Below, one piece after another: positions 21,751 to 33,667 of a stretch of DNA of 64,000 bases. The notes beneath the pieces are model-generated. The model searched no databases. It was not told where the DNA came from and was given only the letters and a program-made list of their open reading frames with translations. Made by a program: the position numbers and the translations under genes. Origin of the DNA: Liopterus haemorrhoidalis. Its lineage: Eukaryota; Arthropoda; Insecta; Coleoptera; Dytiscidae. Where the stretch lies: NCBI GenBank assembly GCA_963971575.1, contig OZ020616.1, forward strand, positions 4,980,924 through 5,044,923. Direction: 5' to 3'. Each line of letters starts with the position of its first letter. Position 1 is the stretch's first letter.

Positions 21751-22638
21751 GGTACTATTACCGTCTAGAATGCTAAAAAATGGCATATATTCAACATTTT
21801 TTTTTTTTCACTTTCTTTACTATATATGGTTATCAAATTTTTTTTAAATATAAAACAATTCTTAAAGATTACGAAAAAATTTTTTATTTTTATTTTTTAT
21901 TAATTTTACATTTTGTAGAGGGCGCTCAAATTTTCTTCTTAAAAAAACAATACTGCATGGCGGACAGTTAATCTCTGGAACGGTAAGTATGAAACATAAA
22001 ATTCAAAATGCGTTACAAAAAGGAAGTGTTCTTACGTGATAGTTTACCAGAAAAATTGAAAAATCATTAAAAATAAAAAAATGGCGGACATTTTAAATTT
22101 TTTTTCAAAAATCGACTTTTTTTCCGACCTTTTTTGAGACTCAAAAATTTTATGTTTTTTTTGTGGTCAAATTGTGGTAAACTATCATACAGGATATAAA
22201 AACAAACAAAATGCTTCAAAGTTTATTAAAATCGGCCAAGTAGATCCGGAGATTAACTGTCCGCCAGTTAAAAAAATATATATTCGAGAAAAACGCGTTT
22301 AAAGTTTTTTTTTACATTTTTTTGTAAATATTGTTTTTAAAATTGATTTTTATGACTTTCAATCAATTAATCGGCAATGCCTGGACCGTACAGAAGTAGT
22401 CCTTCGTCCTCAAGTGCCTGATGTTGCTCCAGTAGGTCTTGCTTCTTCTCCAAGCGACCGCTTTTCGTTGCCGCGTTGGTGCCTTTTTCTGCTAAAAAAA
22501 CTCGCTCGATATCTTTTTTGATCGCGTATTCGTAAGAATTTTGATTTAATATTTTAGAAAGTTATTATTGAAGGTATAAAGAATCAAAATACGTAAAAAA
22601 AAAAAAATTGAGTTTTTGAAAATTCTAGACGGTACTAT
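21751..22638. mobile_element. TTAA-flanked TIR element T carrying a coding-like fragment
   Basis: TTAA at 21747-21750 and 22639-22642 brackets ends that share TACCGTCTAGAAT in inverted orientation, with imperfect outermost bases. Inside, GGCGGACAGTTAATCTC (21963) and its mirror (about 22250) form a second inverted pair. Minus-strand ORF 22367-22564 lies in the right half. TTAA suggests piggyBac-type mobilisation. Confidence 0.55.
22367..22564 (-). CDS. Unrecognised coding-like fragment (C-terminus) in element T
   Basis: The frame is open from about 22564 to TAA at 22369-22367, roughly 64 codons with no in-frame ATG at its start. It includes YEYAIKKDIERVFLAEK, SGRLEKKQDLLEQHQALEDE and ends LLLYGPGIAD. 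The charged helical composition and locally GC-richer DNA (about 22378-22530) differ from the AT-rich surroundings, suggesting true coding ancestry. I do not recognise the family. It may be the tail of the lost transposase or a captured host exon. Confidence 0.45.
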
Positions 22639-22653
22639 TTAAGTCAATAATAA

Positions 22654-23254
22654 TACCCTTTTCACACTAGATCTTTAAGACGAGTGAACTTAAAGTTCAC
22701 CGATATTTAAGATCGGTATGCTTTCACACTTGATGTTTAAATCTCTGGTGCTGTCATCAGCTACAGTAATTTTGTCCTTAAGTTACCGTCATGAAATTAC
22801 CAGTTTTGAACTGTCTGCGCAGACGCACATTTTGAATTCTTATAAACAAATATGGATATTTCATTTCATTCTACAATAAAGACACTACAATAAAGAATAT
22901 ATTACACCTGTATTAACATGTAAGTCGATACATTTTATCTCAATTATTGTAGCTGTGTATTTTATTAAACACATTATTAAAATAAATAATTTTATTATAA
23001 CAATAAATATAAACTTCTTATAACGTCGATATAATACAGTATTCTTGTTTATGATAATATAAAATGTTGACAGCACAAATTCAAGGAGTATTTTTTATAA
23101 TAGAAATTAAATTGGCAATGCGGACGAAGTTTAGGACGCAGATCTCTGTCTTAAACATCGCTTGTATTTAGACGAGGCCATACGGTTTCACATTAGCGTT
23201 TAAAGATACATTCACTTTAACATCCGATCTTAAAGATCTAGTGTGAAAAGGGTA
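22654..23254 (-). mobile_element. MITE family B copy 2 (intact, 601 bp)
   Basis: TIR TACCCTTTTCACACTAGATC at both ends, 3-bp TSD TAA (22651-22653, 23255-23257). The 3-bp duplication is as in PIF/Harbinger elements. It is uninterrupted and serves as reference for B1. Confidence 0.9.
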
Positions 23255-23420
23255 TAAGGGCGATATTTCAAAAGTTTAGCTTTAGAGTGTCCTCCCGTGA
23301 CTCCCAAACTATTCATCTAAATGAAAAAATGCAAAAAAATAAAAGATTTATTTTCTTATTGTAAACTTTTTTTGTCATATGTATATGATTTTGTTGTTAA
23401 GTACCTAGCAAGAGAAATAT

Positions 23421-23833
23421 ACCGGGTGAATTATTTAAGGAGCAACATTCATGTTTCACATATAATGTTAATGAAGTGAGTTATTTCAAAAGCAACATAG
23501 CCATAAAACAAATGCTTATCTTATCCATAGAAAAGACAAAATATTATTTTTTTAAATATTTTTGGGACTTAGCTATTAAGGACATTATTATTTTTGTTTG
23601 TATTTAAATATAAACAAACTAATAAAAATTCATTTATTGTTTCTAATTTACTATTTTTTAGCCGTCTAGGAACTTTATCATGTCAAATAACTATTATATC
23701 TACTCACCATTGCATATCTGTTACCATGGATATGAGCTTGCTTTCATAATTTGCTATGTTACAGATGAAATAACTCACTTCATTAACATTATATGTGAAA
23801 CATACATGTTGCTGCTTAAATAATTCACCCGGT
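23421..23833. mobile_element. Foldback MITE with ACCGGGTGAATTATTTAAG ends
   Basis: Inverted arms of about 95 bp (ACCGGGTGAATTATTTAAG at the edge, then ATATAATGTTAATGAAGTGA) enclose about 220 bp. TAT flanks both sides, so the duplication is 2-3 bp. A related single end lies at 30600. Confidence 0.75.
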
Positions 23834-24156
23834 TATGTAGATTTTAATTTAAGAGTGTATTTAATACTTAAAAATGAGTACAGGGATAGAGATGGGTCGT
23901 TCATGAACGAACCGGCTCAGTACACTGACCGAAGTGAAACGGTTCACCAAATTATAATGAGCCGGCTCACGGCTCACTGCATAGTTTCAGGTTTCAAGGA
24001 TACGACTGATCGGGCGATTGTGAGCAGTGACCGAAGTGATCCGAATCTAGATCGATGTCATGTTGAACTTCGCGAGAACTCGGCTTGTAAGGTATTATCA
24101 TAAAGTGGATTTTGTCGTCAATTTGTAGGTCAGTCTATTTGAAACTAATAGGCTTA

Positions 24157-24749
24157 TACCCTTTTCACACTAGATCTTTAAGATCGGATGTTAAAGTGAA
24201 TGTATCTTTAAACGCTAGTGTGAAACCGTACGGCCTCGTCTAAACACAAGCGATGTTTAAGACAGAGATCTGCGTCGTCCGCATTGCCAACTTAATTTCT
24301 ATTATAAAAAAATACTCCTTGAATTTGTGCTGTCAACATTTTATATTATCATAAACAAGAATACTGTATTATATCGACGTTATAAGAAGTTTATACTTAT
24401 TGTTATAATAAAATTATTTATTTTAATAATGTGTTTAATAAAATACAGACCTACAATAATTGAGATAAAATGTATCGACTTACATGTTAATACAGGTGTA
24501 ATATATTCTTTATTGTAGTGTTTTTATTGTAGAATGAAATGAAATATCCTTATTTGTTTATAATAATTCAAAATGTGCGTCTGCGCAGACAGTTCAAAAC
24601 TGGTAATTTCATCACGGTAACTTAAGGACAAAATTACTGTAGCTGATGACAGCACCAGAGATTTAAACATCAAGTGTGAAAGCATACCGATCTTAAACAT
24701 CGGTGAACTTTAAGTTTACTCGTCTTAAAGATCTAGTGTGAAAAGGGTA
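24157..24749 (+). mobile_element. MITE family B copy 3
   Basis: TIRs TACCCTTTTCACACTAGATC, 3-bp TSD TTA (24154-24156, 24750-24752). The empty site is visible in C1, which reads GACTAAGCC on its plus strand without a duplicate. Confidence 0.9.
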
Positions 24750-24767
24750 TTAGTCTGTACTTTCTTA

Positions 24768-25048
24768 AGCCTGTAATACATGATGCGATTTCTCGTTTTG
24801 AATCTCGTACGATTTATCGTACGATAATTATTCCTAACGGTATCGGTCACGTGACTATGCGCAATAATCTACTGCGTCGATATCTGTTCATTTCTATACA
24901 ATATTTTAGGTCTGGAGCATAAATATTGGATGGTTTTCAATATCGTACAAGATCTCGTACGAAAATCCTGTAGTACACGATACAATAATTCTTGTACGAT
25001 AAATCGTACGAGATTCAAAACGAGAAATCGCATCATGTATTACAGGCT
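24768..25048. mobile_element. PIF/Harbinger-like foldback MITE E1
   Basis: The ends AGCCTGTAATACATGATGCG and the mirror have arms of about 55 bp, with TTA TSD (24765-24767, 25049-25051). Subterminal TCGTACGA motifs repeat. Element C1 shows the empty site with one TTA. Confidence 0.9.
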
Positions 25049-25275
25049 TTACAACCATACTATATAAAAATATTTAAAATTTTGCCCAAATCCCAGATGC
25101 CCGATTTATAAGGGCAATAAACATCGCCATAAACTTAACACATCTGGTTTAAAATACAGTAGCTACATAAAGTGAATTGTTTGTGTACTATTAACCCGAC
25201 AAAAATATTAAATAATTCACTTTTATAAATTTTTATTTACTTAACTTCATTATTTTTAACAAGATAATGAGAAAG

Positions 25276-25352
25276 ACAGACAGAGAGAGAGAGAGAGAGA
25301 GGAATTTGTCAATAAGTCATAATTTACGTCTTAAGCGGGGGGGGGGGGGGGG
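25276..25352. repeat. (GA)n microsatellite and G homopolymer
   Basis: A GACAGACAGAGAGAGAGAGA run is followed by about 17-18 consecutive G residues at the left border of foldback X. Confidence 0.9.
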
Positions 25353-26088
25353 TATGGTCAGAGCAGCACATTTTATACCCATTTTCAAGATTTTTTTTTA
25401 GAAAACTGTTAATAGTAACTTGATTGGGATAGTACCTACAGTAAAGAACAACCTTTGAAGAGTATCCAAAAAAAATTTTATTGAAAAATATCGAAAATTA
25501 AGCTCGTGACATGAATTTGAAATTTTCATTCAAGACAAAGAGTTGATTTGCGGTGAGACACATAACTAATGACTGGATCATCTGAAACAAAAAAACCAAA
25601 AATATTTCGTTAGTTTATGAGTTTTTTAAGGTAACGCTGTCGAGTTTTTTCATATATCTAGATTATTTAATTTTTGGTATAAGTTTGAAGTCAAAAAAAC
25701 GAAAAAAACGGATTTTTTTTTTCGAAATTTCTGTTTTCAGTTGTAAAATATTCCATAAAAAAAAAGAAAGCAAGAAAAAAAAATATCTCGACAGCGCTAC
25801 CTCAAGAAACTCATAAACTAACGAAATATTTTTGGTTTTTTTGTTTTAGATGATCCAGTCATTAGTTATGTGTCTCACCACAAATCAACTCTTTGTCCTG
25901 AACGAAAATTTCAAATTCATGTCACGAGCTTAATTTTCGATATTTTTCAATAAAATTTTTTTTGGATACTCTTCAAAGGTTGTTCTTTACTGTAGGTATT
26001 ATTCCAATCAAGTTACTATTAACAGTTTTCTAAAAAAAAATCTTGAAAATGGGTATAAAATGTGCTGCTCTGACCATACCCCTCCCCC
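25335..26088. mobile_element. 754-bp foldback element X, TTAA-flanked
   Basis: Two arms of about 340 bp are near-perfect inverted copies (edge motif TATGGTCAGAGCAGCACA), with only about 40 bp between them. TTAA stands at both sides (25331-25334, 26089-26092), and both ends carry G-rich/C-rich runs. No ORF. It would form a very long hairpin. Confidence 0.85.
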
Positions 26089-26407
26089 TTAATTCATACT
26101 AAGAATTTTACCAAAAATAAAGGTAATAAAGAGGCAAATACTCAGACATTTTTATCGCATTTATTCAATTCGACCAAACATTTCCGCTTTCCGTTGTCTG
26201 TTCATATAATGCAAGAGCCGGCTGAGCGACGTTCTTTCTACATATTGTAAACCAACAACCGTGTTGAACTGACAACTGACCGACCCGTTTCTCGGGGACA
26301 CGTTTACTTAGCCGGATCACTGAGCCAGATCAATGAGCCGGTTCAGCAAACTGAACGACCTCCACTGATCCGGTTCCGTAAACTGAGCCGTAAAATTCTC
26401 ATCTTTA

Positions 26408-27167
26408 TACAGAGATAATAGGACGGGCCGAAACATCACACTGACCACGTGGCTTTCATAACTATGACCGGCGAACATACCTTCTTTGCCCATATGCGCT
26501 TATCTAGGTGTTTGAGAACCTATTATTTTATTTTTTATTTACCATGCTTATAATGTATTTTTGAAAATTTGATTTGCATTTATTTGAAATGATAAAAAAG
26601 CATATACCGTTTAGTGAAACAGTACTTAGAGTAATTGGTCTGTTATTTACTGATAAATATGAATTCATGTGTGAAATGTAATCTGGAGAATCAATTAATT
26701 TTAACAATGAATTTTAGGGTTACCCGATTCGCTACATCGACAGCCATCAACAGCGCCCTTCATTATAAAAACACAAATTAGCGACAAGTGATAATTAATA
26801 TTGAGTGACAGGTCAAGCATAATTACAAATATTAGGTTTCATAAAAAATTATACACATTTTTTATGTTTACTATGGTAATAATATCTGCTCAAAAATATA
26901 TACAACCTAATTTACAAGACCCTACGAAAAGTTATAATAAATTTTAGCCAGATAAATTGTTTTCATTTTGTACCTCAGCATGGTTTTAAAAAAATAAAAT
27001 ACGAAGAGTGAATTTTTACACGTTTCCGGGTTTCGTAGGTATTTAGTAAGACATAATTTTTAGTGGATTTGAATGAAATCTCATCAAAAATAATATTTAT
27101 TTACAACTATCAAATAATAAATGCATTGTGTCCAACTCTAGATACATAAAACTGATCATATTGCACG
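26408..27167. other. Interval with no clear gene
   Basis: 26412-26462 resembles the left end of element N (57366-57415: CTGACCAC.TGGCTTT). The rest is AT-rich with nothing recognised. Confidence 0.4.
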
Positions 27168-28080
27168 TTTTTAGGGTTTTGTAGGTATGACCAAAAAACC
27201 CTTATACTGTCATTTTGTCGTCTGTGTGTCTGTCTGTTCGGTAAAATATTTCCCTAAAAATACAAACAAACATGTGCTCATCGAAAAAAAAAAATTTTTT
27301 TTTTAATTGTGAGTAGGGTATCATATGAAAGCCCTTAGTACGTGGATTAACGATAAAAATTTAATTTTTGCAAAATAAATTATTTTGCCAAAATTGTGCA
27401 ACAAATATTTTGTCCCACACCCTGTAGCCCAGATGGTTTAAACTAAAAATCTTAAAAAATTCTAAGTAATGTACAATGGTGTGAACCGAAATAGTACAAT
27501 AGGAATTTTTGATCAGATTATGTTTTCGGAAAATAACGCAGTTTTTGTGTTTTGAACTAAAATATGTTAAATATTTAATTCGCTATGTAACACAGTAAAT
27601 AAGTAAGCGCACGTATCGTAGTGCGTTTTGTCGTTTATTTGTAATTTGCAAACTAGAGTTCGATTCCTGTCAATTTTAATTTTAATTTCTTTTGTTTAAA
27701 TTATTTTGTCAAAATTCTAGTTATATTTTGGTAAATGTTGCATTTAATTTTTAAAAGCGTAAATTTAATAACCAGGGGGAAGTGTTGATATTATAATTTA
27801 ATTCTATGTTTGAATGTATACGAAATCAGAGAGCGGGGCTTATGATTTAAGCAACCAATGGAAGCAATTTTCAAAATATTAATGAACCTTGCTATATAAA
27901 AAAAATACTGCACATATTTAGAAACTTAAATAATGGTATTAGGCATTCGAATTAAAATTCATAAAAAAATATTTTGACATAAAATTTGTTTTGGCATCCC
28001 AAATAATCATAATTCACTTACTAAATACCTGTGAAACCCTGAAATTGTGAAAATTCACACTTCACATCAATTTTTTAATT
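27168..28080 (+). repeat. Family R copy 2
   Basis: It begins TTTTTAGGGTTTTGTAGGTA and ends with the ACCTGTGAAACCCTGAAATTG and CACTTCACATCAATTTTTT tail. A decayed tRNA-like segment lies around 27600-27672, with B-box-like GAGTTCGATTCCTG. It aligns with R1 and, inverted, with R3. Confidence 0.75.
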
Positions 28081-28376
28081 CATGGTTAAATTATAGGTAA
28101 TAATGTTTTTGATTTTTTTATATTTATGGGTAATGTAAAAGTTTTCAAAATAAATAAATTGATTTATGTAAAGTGATACTTTGTTTCCATGGTTACCAAT
28201 TAATTTTTCAATTAATTGACAATAAACTTGATCAATTTTTTGATCAATTAATTGAACTGGGACCACTTTAGAACGAAGCAAACGCAGAAAAAATCTTTGT
28301 GATTATTTAATTTTAATTTTATTGTGACGAAATTTACGCAAATTATTTAAATTTAGTGAAAAATTAAATGAAAGCT

Positions 28377-28801
28377 CTTAGTAATCAAATAATAAATAAA
28401 AATGATTATCAAAAAAACCTTGATTTTGATGTGATTATAGAAAAAATATTATCCTAGACCAGTGTTTCTCAACAGGTGGTCCCCAGAAAAATTAGTGGTC
28501 CGCGAAATTTTTTATATGTGTTTTTTGCAGTTTTTCAAATTTTTTATGCACATTTTTTATGTAAATAATTTATATTTTGTTTATTTTCTGTAAACTTTCT
28601 GTGATTTTCTACAAATAAAATATATATATTTAGTAGCACATTAAATATATTTGTATTCTTGCAAAAAATGAACCAACAATTATTAATAGTGGTCCACCTT
28701 ACAAAATTATATATTATATTGGTCCGCGGTGTGTTTTCGGTTGAGAAACACTGTCCTAGACATCCAGCAAAACCTACAAAACCCTGAAATGTGTGAAAAT
28801 T
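28377..28801 (+). repeat. Additional family-R 3' end, interrupted by a hAT MITE
   Basis: AAGCTCTTAGTAATCAAATAA and ACATCCAGC..CCTACAAAACCCTGAAATG match 50425-50560, the tail of R4. The hAT at 28460-28753 splits it. Confidence 0.55.
28460..28753. mobile_element. hAT MITE, 294 bp
   Basis: The ends are CAGTGTTTCTCAAC and the mirror GTTGAGAAACACTG, with the exact 8-bp TSD TCCTAGAC (28452-28459, 28754-28761). CAGTGTTTCTCAAC-type ends are common among hAT elements. Confidence 0.95.
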
Positions 28802-29277
28802 CAGTAAATTGGTTTTCTTCTCTTTTTCTTTACCTTACTTTACTCGATAGCAGACAGCTGACTTTTTTTGTACACACAAAACAATATTTCATTTTCTAGT
28901 GGTCATAAAATGTCTTATTCATATTTTTATTTGCTTCCTTATTGTCTTACAATTCTTTAATTCATCTTTTCATTGGCTATCCTCTTAATAATTTCTAGCA
29001 TATTGTGAGAGTGAAGAAATGGCTCAAGTAATAAAAGTGGTTTTTTAAATTTCAAGTTGATTAATTCAAAGTCACGCCAAATCTAAAGGACTGTACATAC
29101 AAGATGAACAGGATTTTTAAGCAAATAAACAAAAAATAATGCCTGCTGCGGTGTAATTTGTCATATAGTTTGTGTAGAAATTTATAATCAGCTTAATTTG
29201 TTTTAACTATTGTAAATGAGACGGAAATAAATAATACACCAGCTTCAATTCTAACAAAATTATATCAGAAAATTATA

Positions 29278-30586
29278 CAAGGTGTCTCAAAAGAAATTTT
29301 ATATTTATTTAGCTTACTGCGTGAACGCAACGTATCCGAGGGGCGCGGGGGATATGTCAATCGGTAGCCTGGCTCTTGGGAATTCAGACGCTATGGAGCG
29401 TTTCTCGGGAGCAGACCGCGCGTTATGCGTGCGAGAGTTTTACAAAAACGGTGATTCGGCGACTGTAGCGCGTAGAAAATTCTGCAGTATTCGAGGTTTT
29501 CGCCACTTAAATGATGCGCCAAGCATTCCTCTCATTCGACATTGGGTTAAAAAGTTTGAAGAGACTGGTACAACGCTAGATAAATCAAAATCCGGACGAC
29601 CTAGGTCATCAAGAACGGTAGAAAACGTGGAGAATGTTAATCAGTCTGTTCGTGACGACCCGAACCTTTCAATTCGGAAGCGCGCAAGTGCTTTAAATGT
29701 GCATAGATCATCATTACATCGCATTATGCACAAAGACCTAAAGCTGCACCCCTACAAAATTCAATTGGTGCAAGAATTAAAGCCCCAAGATGCCAGTCAG
29801 AGGCTTAATTTCGTAAATCAGGTGATTGAGCGATTTTCAACGTTTACCAACATTTTGTTTTCGGATGAAGCTCATTTTCATCTTAATGGCCACGTAAATT
29901 AGCAGAACTGCCGCTACTGGAGTACAACGAATCCGAAACGCAAACATCAGAAACCCCTACATTCGCTTAAAGTGACCGTATGGGCTGCGATGTCGGCGCG
30001 AGGAATTATCGGCCCTTACTTTTTTGAAGACGAAAGGGGGCGTGCAGTTACAGTGAATTCAGAGCGTTATGTGGAGATGTTAGATAACTTCTTGGTACCT
30101 GAACTGCAAAACTTTCCTGGCTATAACCAAAGAACATGGTTCCAACAGGACGGAGCAACTTCACACACGTCCAATATGTCTCTGCCACGTGTTCGTGAAA
30201 TTTTCTCAGGCAAATTGATCTCCCGGAGAGGTGACATAAATTGGCCTCCACGCAGTCCAGATTTAACCCCTATGGACTTTTTCCTATGGGGTTATCTTAA
30301 ATCTAAAGTTTACGCCAATAAACCGACTTCACTGGCGCATTTGAAAGAAAATATCCGTCACGAAATGGCAGCCATCCCTGAGTCCACCTGCCGAGACGTC
30401 ATAAGTAATTTTACTGTTCGATTAATGAGTGCCGAGAACGCGAGGGTCTACATTTAGACTATATTATTTTTAAGAAATAAATTCCCAAAAAGTGTATTTT
30501 AATAATTAATAAACATTTTTTCTATATACGGCTTACTTTTTTTTTAATCGATCCACTAAATATAAAATTTCTTTTGAGACACCTTG
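29278..30586 (+). mobile_element. DD41D Tc1/mariner-like transposon, copy 1
   Basis: TIRs CAAGGTGTCTCAAAAGAAAT and the mirror, 1309 bp, with TA before the left end; the right flank reads CATA, so that TA is mutated or shifted. It is almost identical to the inverted copy at 51028-52336. Confidence 0.92.
29393..30457 (+). pseudogene. DD41D transposase, one in-frame stop
   Basis: The ATG at 29393 (MERFSGADRALCVREFYKNG) opens a bipartite HTH domain. Then come RHWVKKFEETGTTLDKSKSG, SIRKRASALNVHRSSLHRIM, FSDEAHFHLNGHVN (first Asp), TVWAAMSARGIIGPYFFEDE, WFQQDGATSHT (second Asp) and SPDLTPMDFFLWGYLKSK. Counting from the second Asp to the Asp of PMDFF gives 41 intervening residues, the DD41D signature. 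The only visible lesion is TAG near 29900, where the sister copy has Lys. It ends near 30457. About 355 codons. Confidence 0.9.
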
Positions 30587-30800
30587 CATATGGCCTTATA
30601 CCGGGTGATCAATATTGAATTTCTTAGCCGCTCCATTGCAATTTATTTTTGTCCACTTACTAATTATGGCAATATTTGTTTCCATTCTAACATTTAATTT
30701 GAATTTGACAGTAACGAGAAGCAATCAGTATGGTTCTGTTTAAGAAATGAAAAAATTTTGAATATGCATTTCGATATGTTGGTTAGGATGCCCTTTCTTA

Positions 30801-31174
30801 AGGGCGTATCACACTAGAACACTATCCAAGTTTTATTTTGTATGTCTTCTTCCAGGATTCAAGTCTTCAAGTCTTCAACTATCACACGCGAAACAGGGAA
30901 AAGTAATTTGCGTCTGCGTACATAACGTTAACAATACACCCATCTCACTTGATCAGACTGAAAGGGAGAGGCCGCGCATGCGCATTTGAAGACTTGGACT
31001 TCGTCTGTCTTCTAGAGACAGGAGAAATATATCTCGATGTATTTGCTCAGACTTAAAGACCTAGGTTTTTGTCATGCTATCACACACACAAGACTTCGAT
31101 TCGAATGACTATAATTCAAAGACTATAATTTTCCAAGTTTAGACTTGAATAATAACTCTAGTGTGATAAGGCCT
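30801..31174. mobile_element. PIF/Harbinger-like MITE L2 (intact)
   Basis: The ends AGGGCGTATCACACTAGA and the mirror of AGGCCTTATCACACTAGA carry the TTA duplication (30798-30800, 31175-31177). It is the uninterrupted reference for nested L1. Confidence 0.85.
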
Positions 31175-31177
31175 TTA

Positions 31178-32000
31178 TACAACCATTTGTCGCTGGGTGA
31201 AAGAGTTCAAGAGAAGAGTCAATAATGATCGCCGTAGTGGACATTCGAAAATAACCACAACTCCGAAAATTGTCGACAGAAGCCAATATGTTGTTTTAAA
31301 ATACCGACGACTATTGTTGTCATACGTAGCAGAAATAGTTAGAATATCGAAGGAATAAGTACATTTTATGTTAACCCAGGAATTGAATACGCAGAATTGA
31401 AGATGAGCGCTGAAGATGGGGAGAACAAACCCATTCGATGTCAAGTTGATTTGGATAGGATTAATATAAATCAGGTGGATTTTTTGTTTCGCTTAGTGGC
31501 CATGGATGTGACGTATCTCTATTACAACATTAAAAGGAAAGCAAGAAATAGTCCAAAAAGTAGATCCATCGCGATTATCTGACCCAAAAGAAGGCAAAAG
31601 TGGTTCCATCAGCCAGAAAGATCATTTTTTAGGACGCAAAAGAGATCTTATACATCGTCTATCTCCCAAAGGGCCAAACAGTTAACGAACAATACTTTGT
31701 TAACCTTTTCGACCATCAAACAAATTTCTTTAATTTTCATTCGCACCATGTTTCATCCACTCTCGTATACAGGATATCTAGAAGCCTTGACACAAAAAAA
31801 CGAAAACTGTCTTTTTTTTCACAGAATACGAAGACAAACATTAGTCTTTGGTCATTTACAAACATCTCATCTAAGTTGAACAACTAGTCGCCCAATTGAT
31901 CTACGTGTATTGCGAGTTAAATGTTATTTTCCACGCTGTTGCGACAAAATTGTTAACTATGAAATTCAGTGGCGTACGAGAAGAACATAAGAACAGACAT
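31178..32000 (+). pseudogene. Possible highly degenerate mariner relic
   Basis: Scattered similarity to mariner transposases is visible across frames, such as LSPKGQTVNEQYFVNL near 31662-31709, which resembles the QGQTVNxxYY block. Stops are frequent, TIRs are not evident and the catalytic motifs are not readable. Low-confidence call. Confidence 0.3.
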
Positions 32001-32280
32001 CTTCAATGAAATAAAAATATAAAAACAAAATAACAAAGCAAAAGTAATAGTGCTGAAAAAGAACAAAGATTAAATGCTCTGAAATGGAATTTCTAAGAAA
32101 AACGGTCATATCAACAAAATTTCTATTTTATATATAAAAATAGTTTGTTTGTTCGCATACACTCTTAGACCATTTGATTGATGTGGACCAAATTTTGCAC
32201 AGTTACTCTTTAGAACCTTAGGGAGTCGTGACCAGAAAAATTAATAAATTGTAGTGTATTTTCTTTTACTGTTCTTAACT

Positions 32281-33032
32281 TAGGCTGACCATTTTCTTGA
32301 GAAGGCAATGCGGGACGGTCCAGGGTGAGGACTTTTTTTTTTTTTGCTCGTCACTTGGATTTTGAAAGGTGAGGACCTTTTTTTTGCTCGTCACTTGGAT
32401 TTTGGGAGGTGAGAACCTTGTTTTTATTTGCTAAGGGCGCCAAAACACGGCTCTGCGTACATGAGAGGAAAGGAGTACAAAAGATAACAAAAATGTATTA
32501 AACGATTTAACAATTGTGGCTAGTATAATTTAATTACCGCGACAAAAAAATTAACAATTGAATAAAAAATATCACAAAAAAATAAATTACACTGATAACT
32601 ACATATACCACGAGCTCAAAAAGAAATAACATAAGGGTTGGCTATGGAAAAATAAAATATTGTCTACTGCAGGCTTTATATAACAATATAAACTTATGAC
32701 AACAACAAAAGTCATGACAGTTAATTAATTCTAAAGCTTGCTGATGACATTACTTTTATTTTCCATAGCCAACCCTTATGTAATTTCTTTCAGAACTCAT
32801 GGTATAATGTAAATATACACATTTTAATATCAAAATTCAAAAATTATCATTATCAAACTATAGAAAAAGTAGAGCACTGACAGTTAAATTGATGTAAAGT
32901 TAGTTAGAATTAAAAATGCGGGACATTTTGCGGGACAAATATCAAAATGCGGGACATTTTGCGGGCAAGTAACAATGCGGGACGCAGAGTCAAAATGCGG
33001 GACTGTCCCGCAAAATGCGAATGGTCACCCTA
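32281..33032. mobile_element. hAT-like element F1
   Basis: Ends TAGGCTGACCATT and AATGGTCACCCTA with the exact 8-bp TSD TCTTAACT (32273-32280, 33033-33040). Subterminal AATGCGGGAC repeats and GTGAGGACC/TCACTTGGATTTT motifs are shared with F2 (49478-49729). A central insert holds a repeat also found at 62785-62955, plus foldback Q. Confidence 0.85.
32606..32804. mobile_element. Foldback MITE Q
   Basis: Inverted arms of about 60 bp, TACCACGAGCTC then AAGGGTTGGCTATGGAAA, enclose about 80 bp. TA flanks the edges. It is nested inside F1. Confidence 0.65.
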
Positions 33033-33667
33033 TCTTAACTTGTTATTTTGGAACCCAACAACAGTGCAACTATGAACTTCATTCGACTTTTGGCGATGAA
33101 GCACCATCAAGGATTAATGTTTATCGATGTTTTTCCGACTTCAATAGTAGCCGTAGTTTGCTTAAGTACGAATTTCGTGAAGTTCGTCCAAAATCGGTTG
33201 TTGTTCCGGATAACATTGATGCAGTGCGTGAACTGATAATGTAAGATCGTCATGTGACTTATCGTAAGATTGAGGTATCCTTGGGCATTAGTGGAAAAGC
33301 ATACGTTTACTATTGCATCAACATTTGACCGTCGAAAAGATTTGTTCGCGTTTGATCCCACATAATTTGACAATCGCAGTGGAAAAAGCCTCAATCGAAG
33401 TGGAAAAAATGCTTCGAAAATTGATTCAAACGCATGCAAAAGTGTATTGATTTTCATGGAGAATATTTTGAAAAACAATAAAGCGACTTTTGTTGATAAA
33501 TAATTGTTTTTGATCTCAAATCTCGAATTATAAAAGGCAACACTCGTACAATTTATAAGAAATTCTACATTTTTTTATAAAAAATAAAAGAGCCACACCT
33601 TCTTTTATAACAAAATTTTATTTGCTATAATTTTTCTATTTCTTCTTCTGAAGCTCTAATAGCCTTA

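Larger units (their letters stand above)
23887..26407 (+). mobile_element. hAT-like element family C copy 2, host to three insertions
   Basis: The left end is TAGAGATGGGTCGTTCATG; the right end is decayed (CTCATCTTTA). The flanks are TACAGGGA and TACAGAGA, a one-mismatch 8-bp duplication. Inside are B3 (24157-24749), E1 (24768-25048) and X (25335-26088). After subtracting these the sequence aligns with C1. Confidence 0.8.
32240..33550 (+). pseudogene. Degenerate mariner relic (SETMAR-like), split by hAT-like F1
   Basis: After F1 the frame reads LTCYFGTQQQCNYELHSTFG, then SVVVPDNIDAVRELIM, a stop, then HVTYRKIEVSLGIS and HLTVEKICSRLIPHNLT in other frames. It then jumps directly to the C-terminal QTHAKVY-like end, so the catalytic core is deleted. 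The right end near 33549 (GGCAACACTCGTAC) mirrors the GTACGAG.GTT.C TIR of the mariner at 3327. F1's TSD TCTTAACT marks the join. Confidence 0.7.

Noticed and set aside
22885..23076. 63-codon ORF starting MLSTFYIIINKNTVLY, found three times
   Set aside because: It is internal to MITE family B copies; no family resemblance and AT-driven composition.
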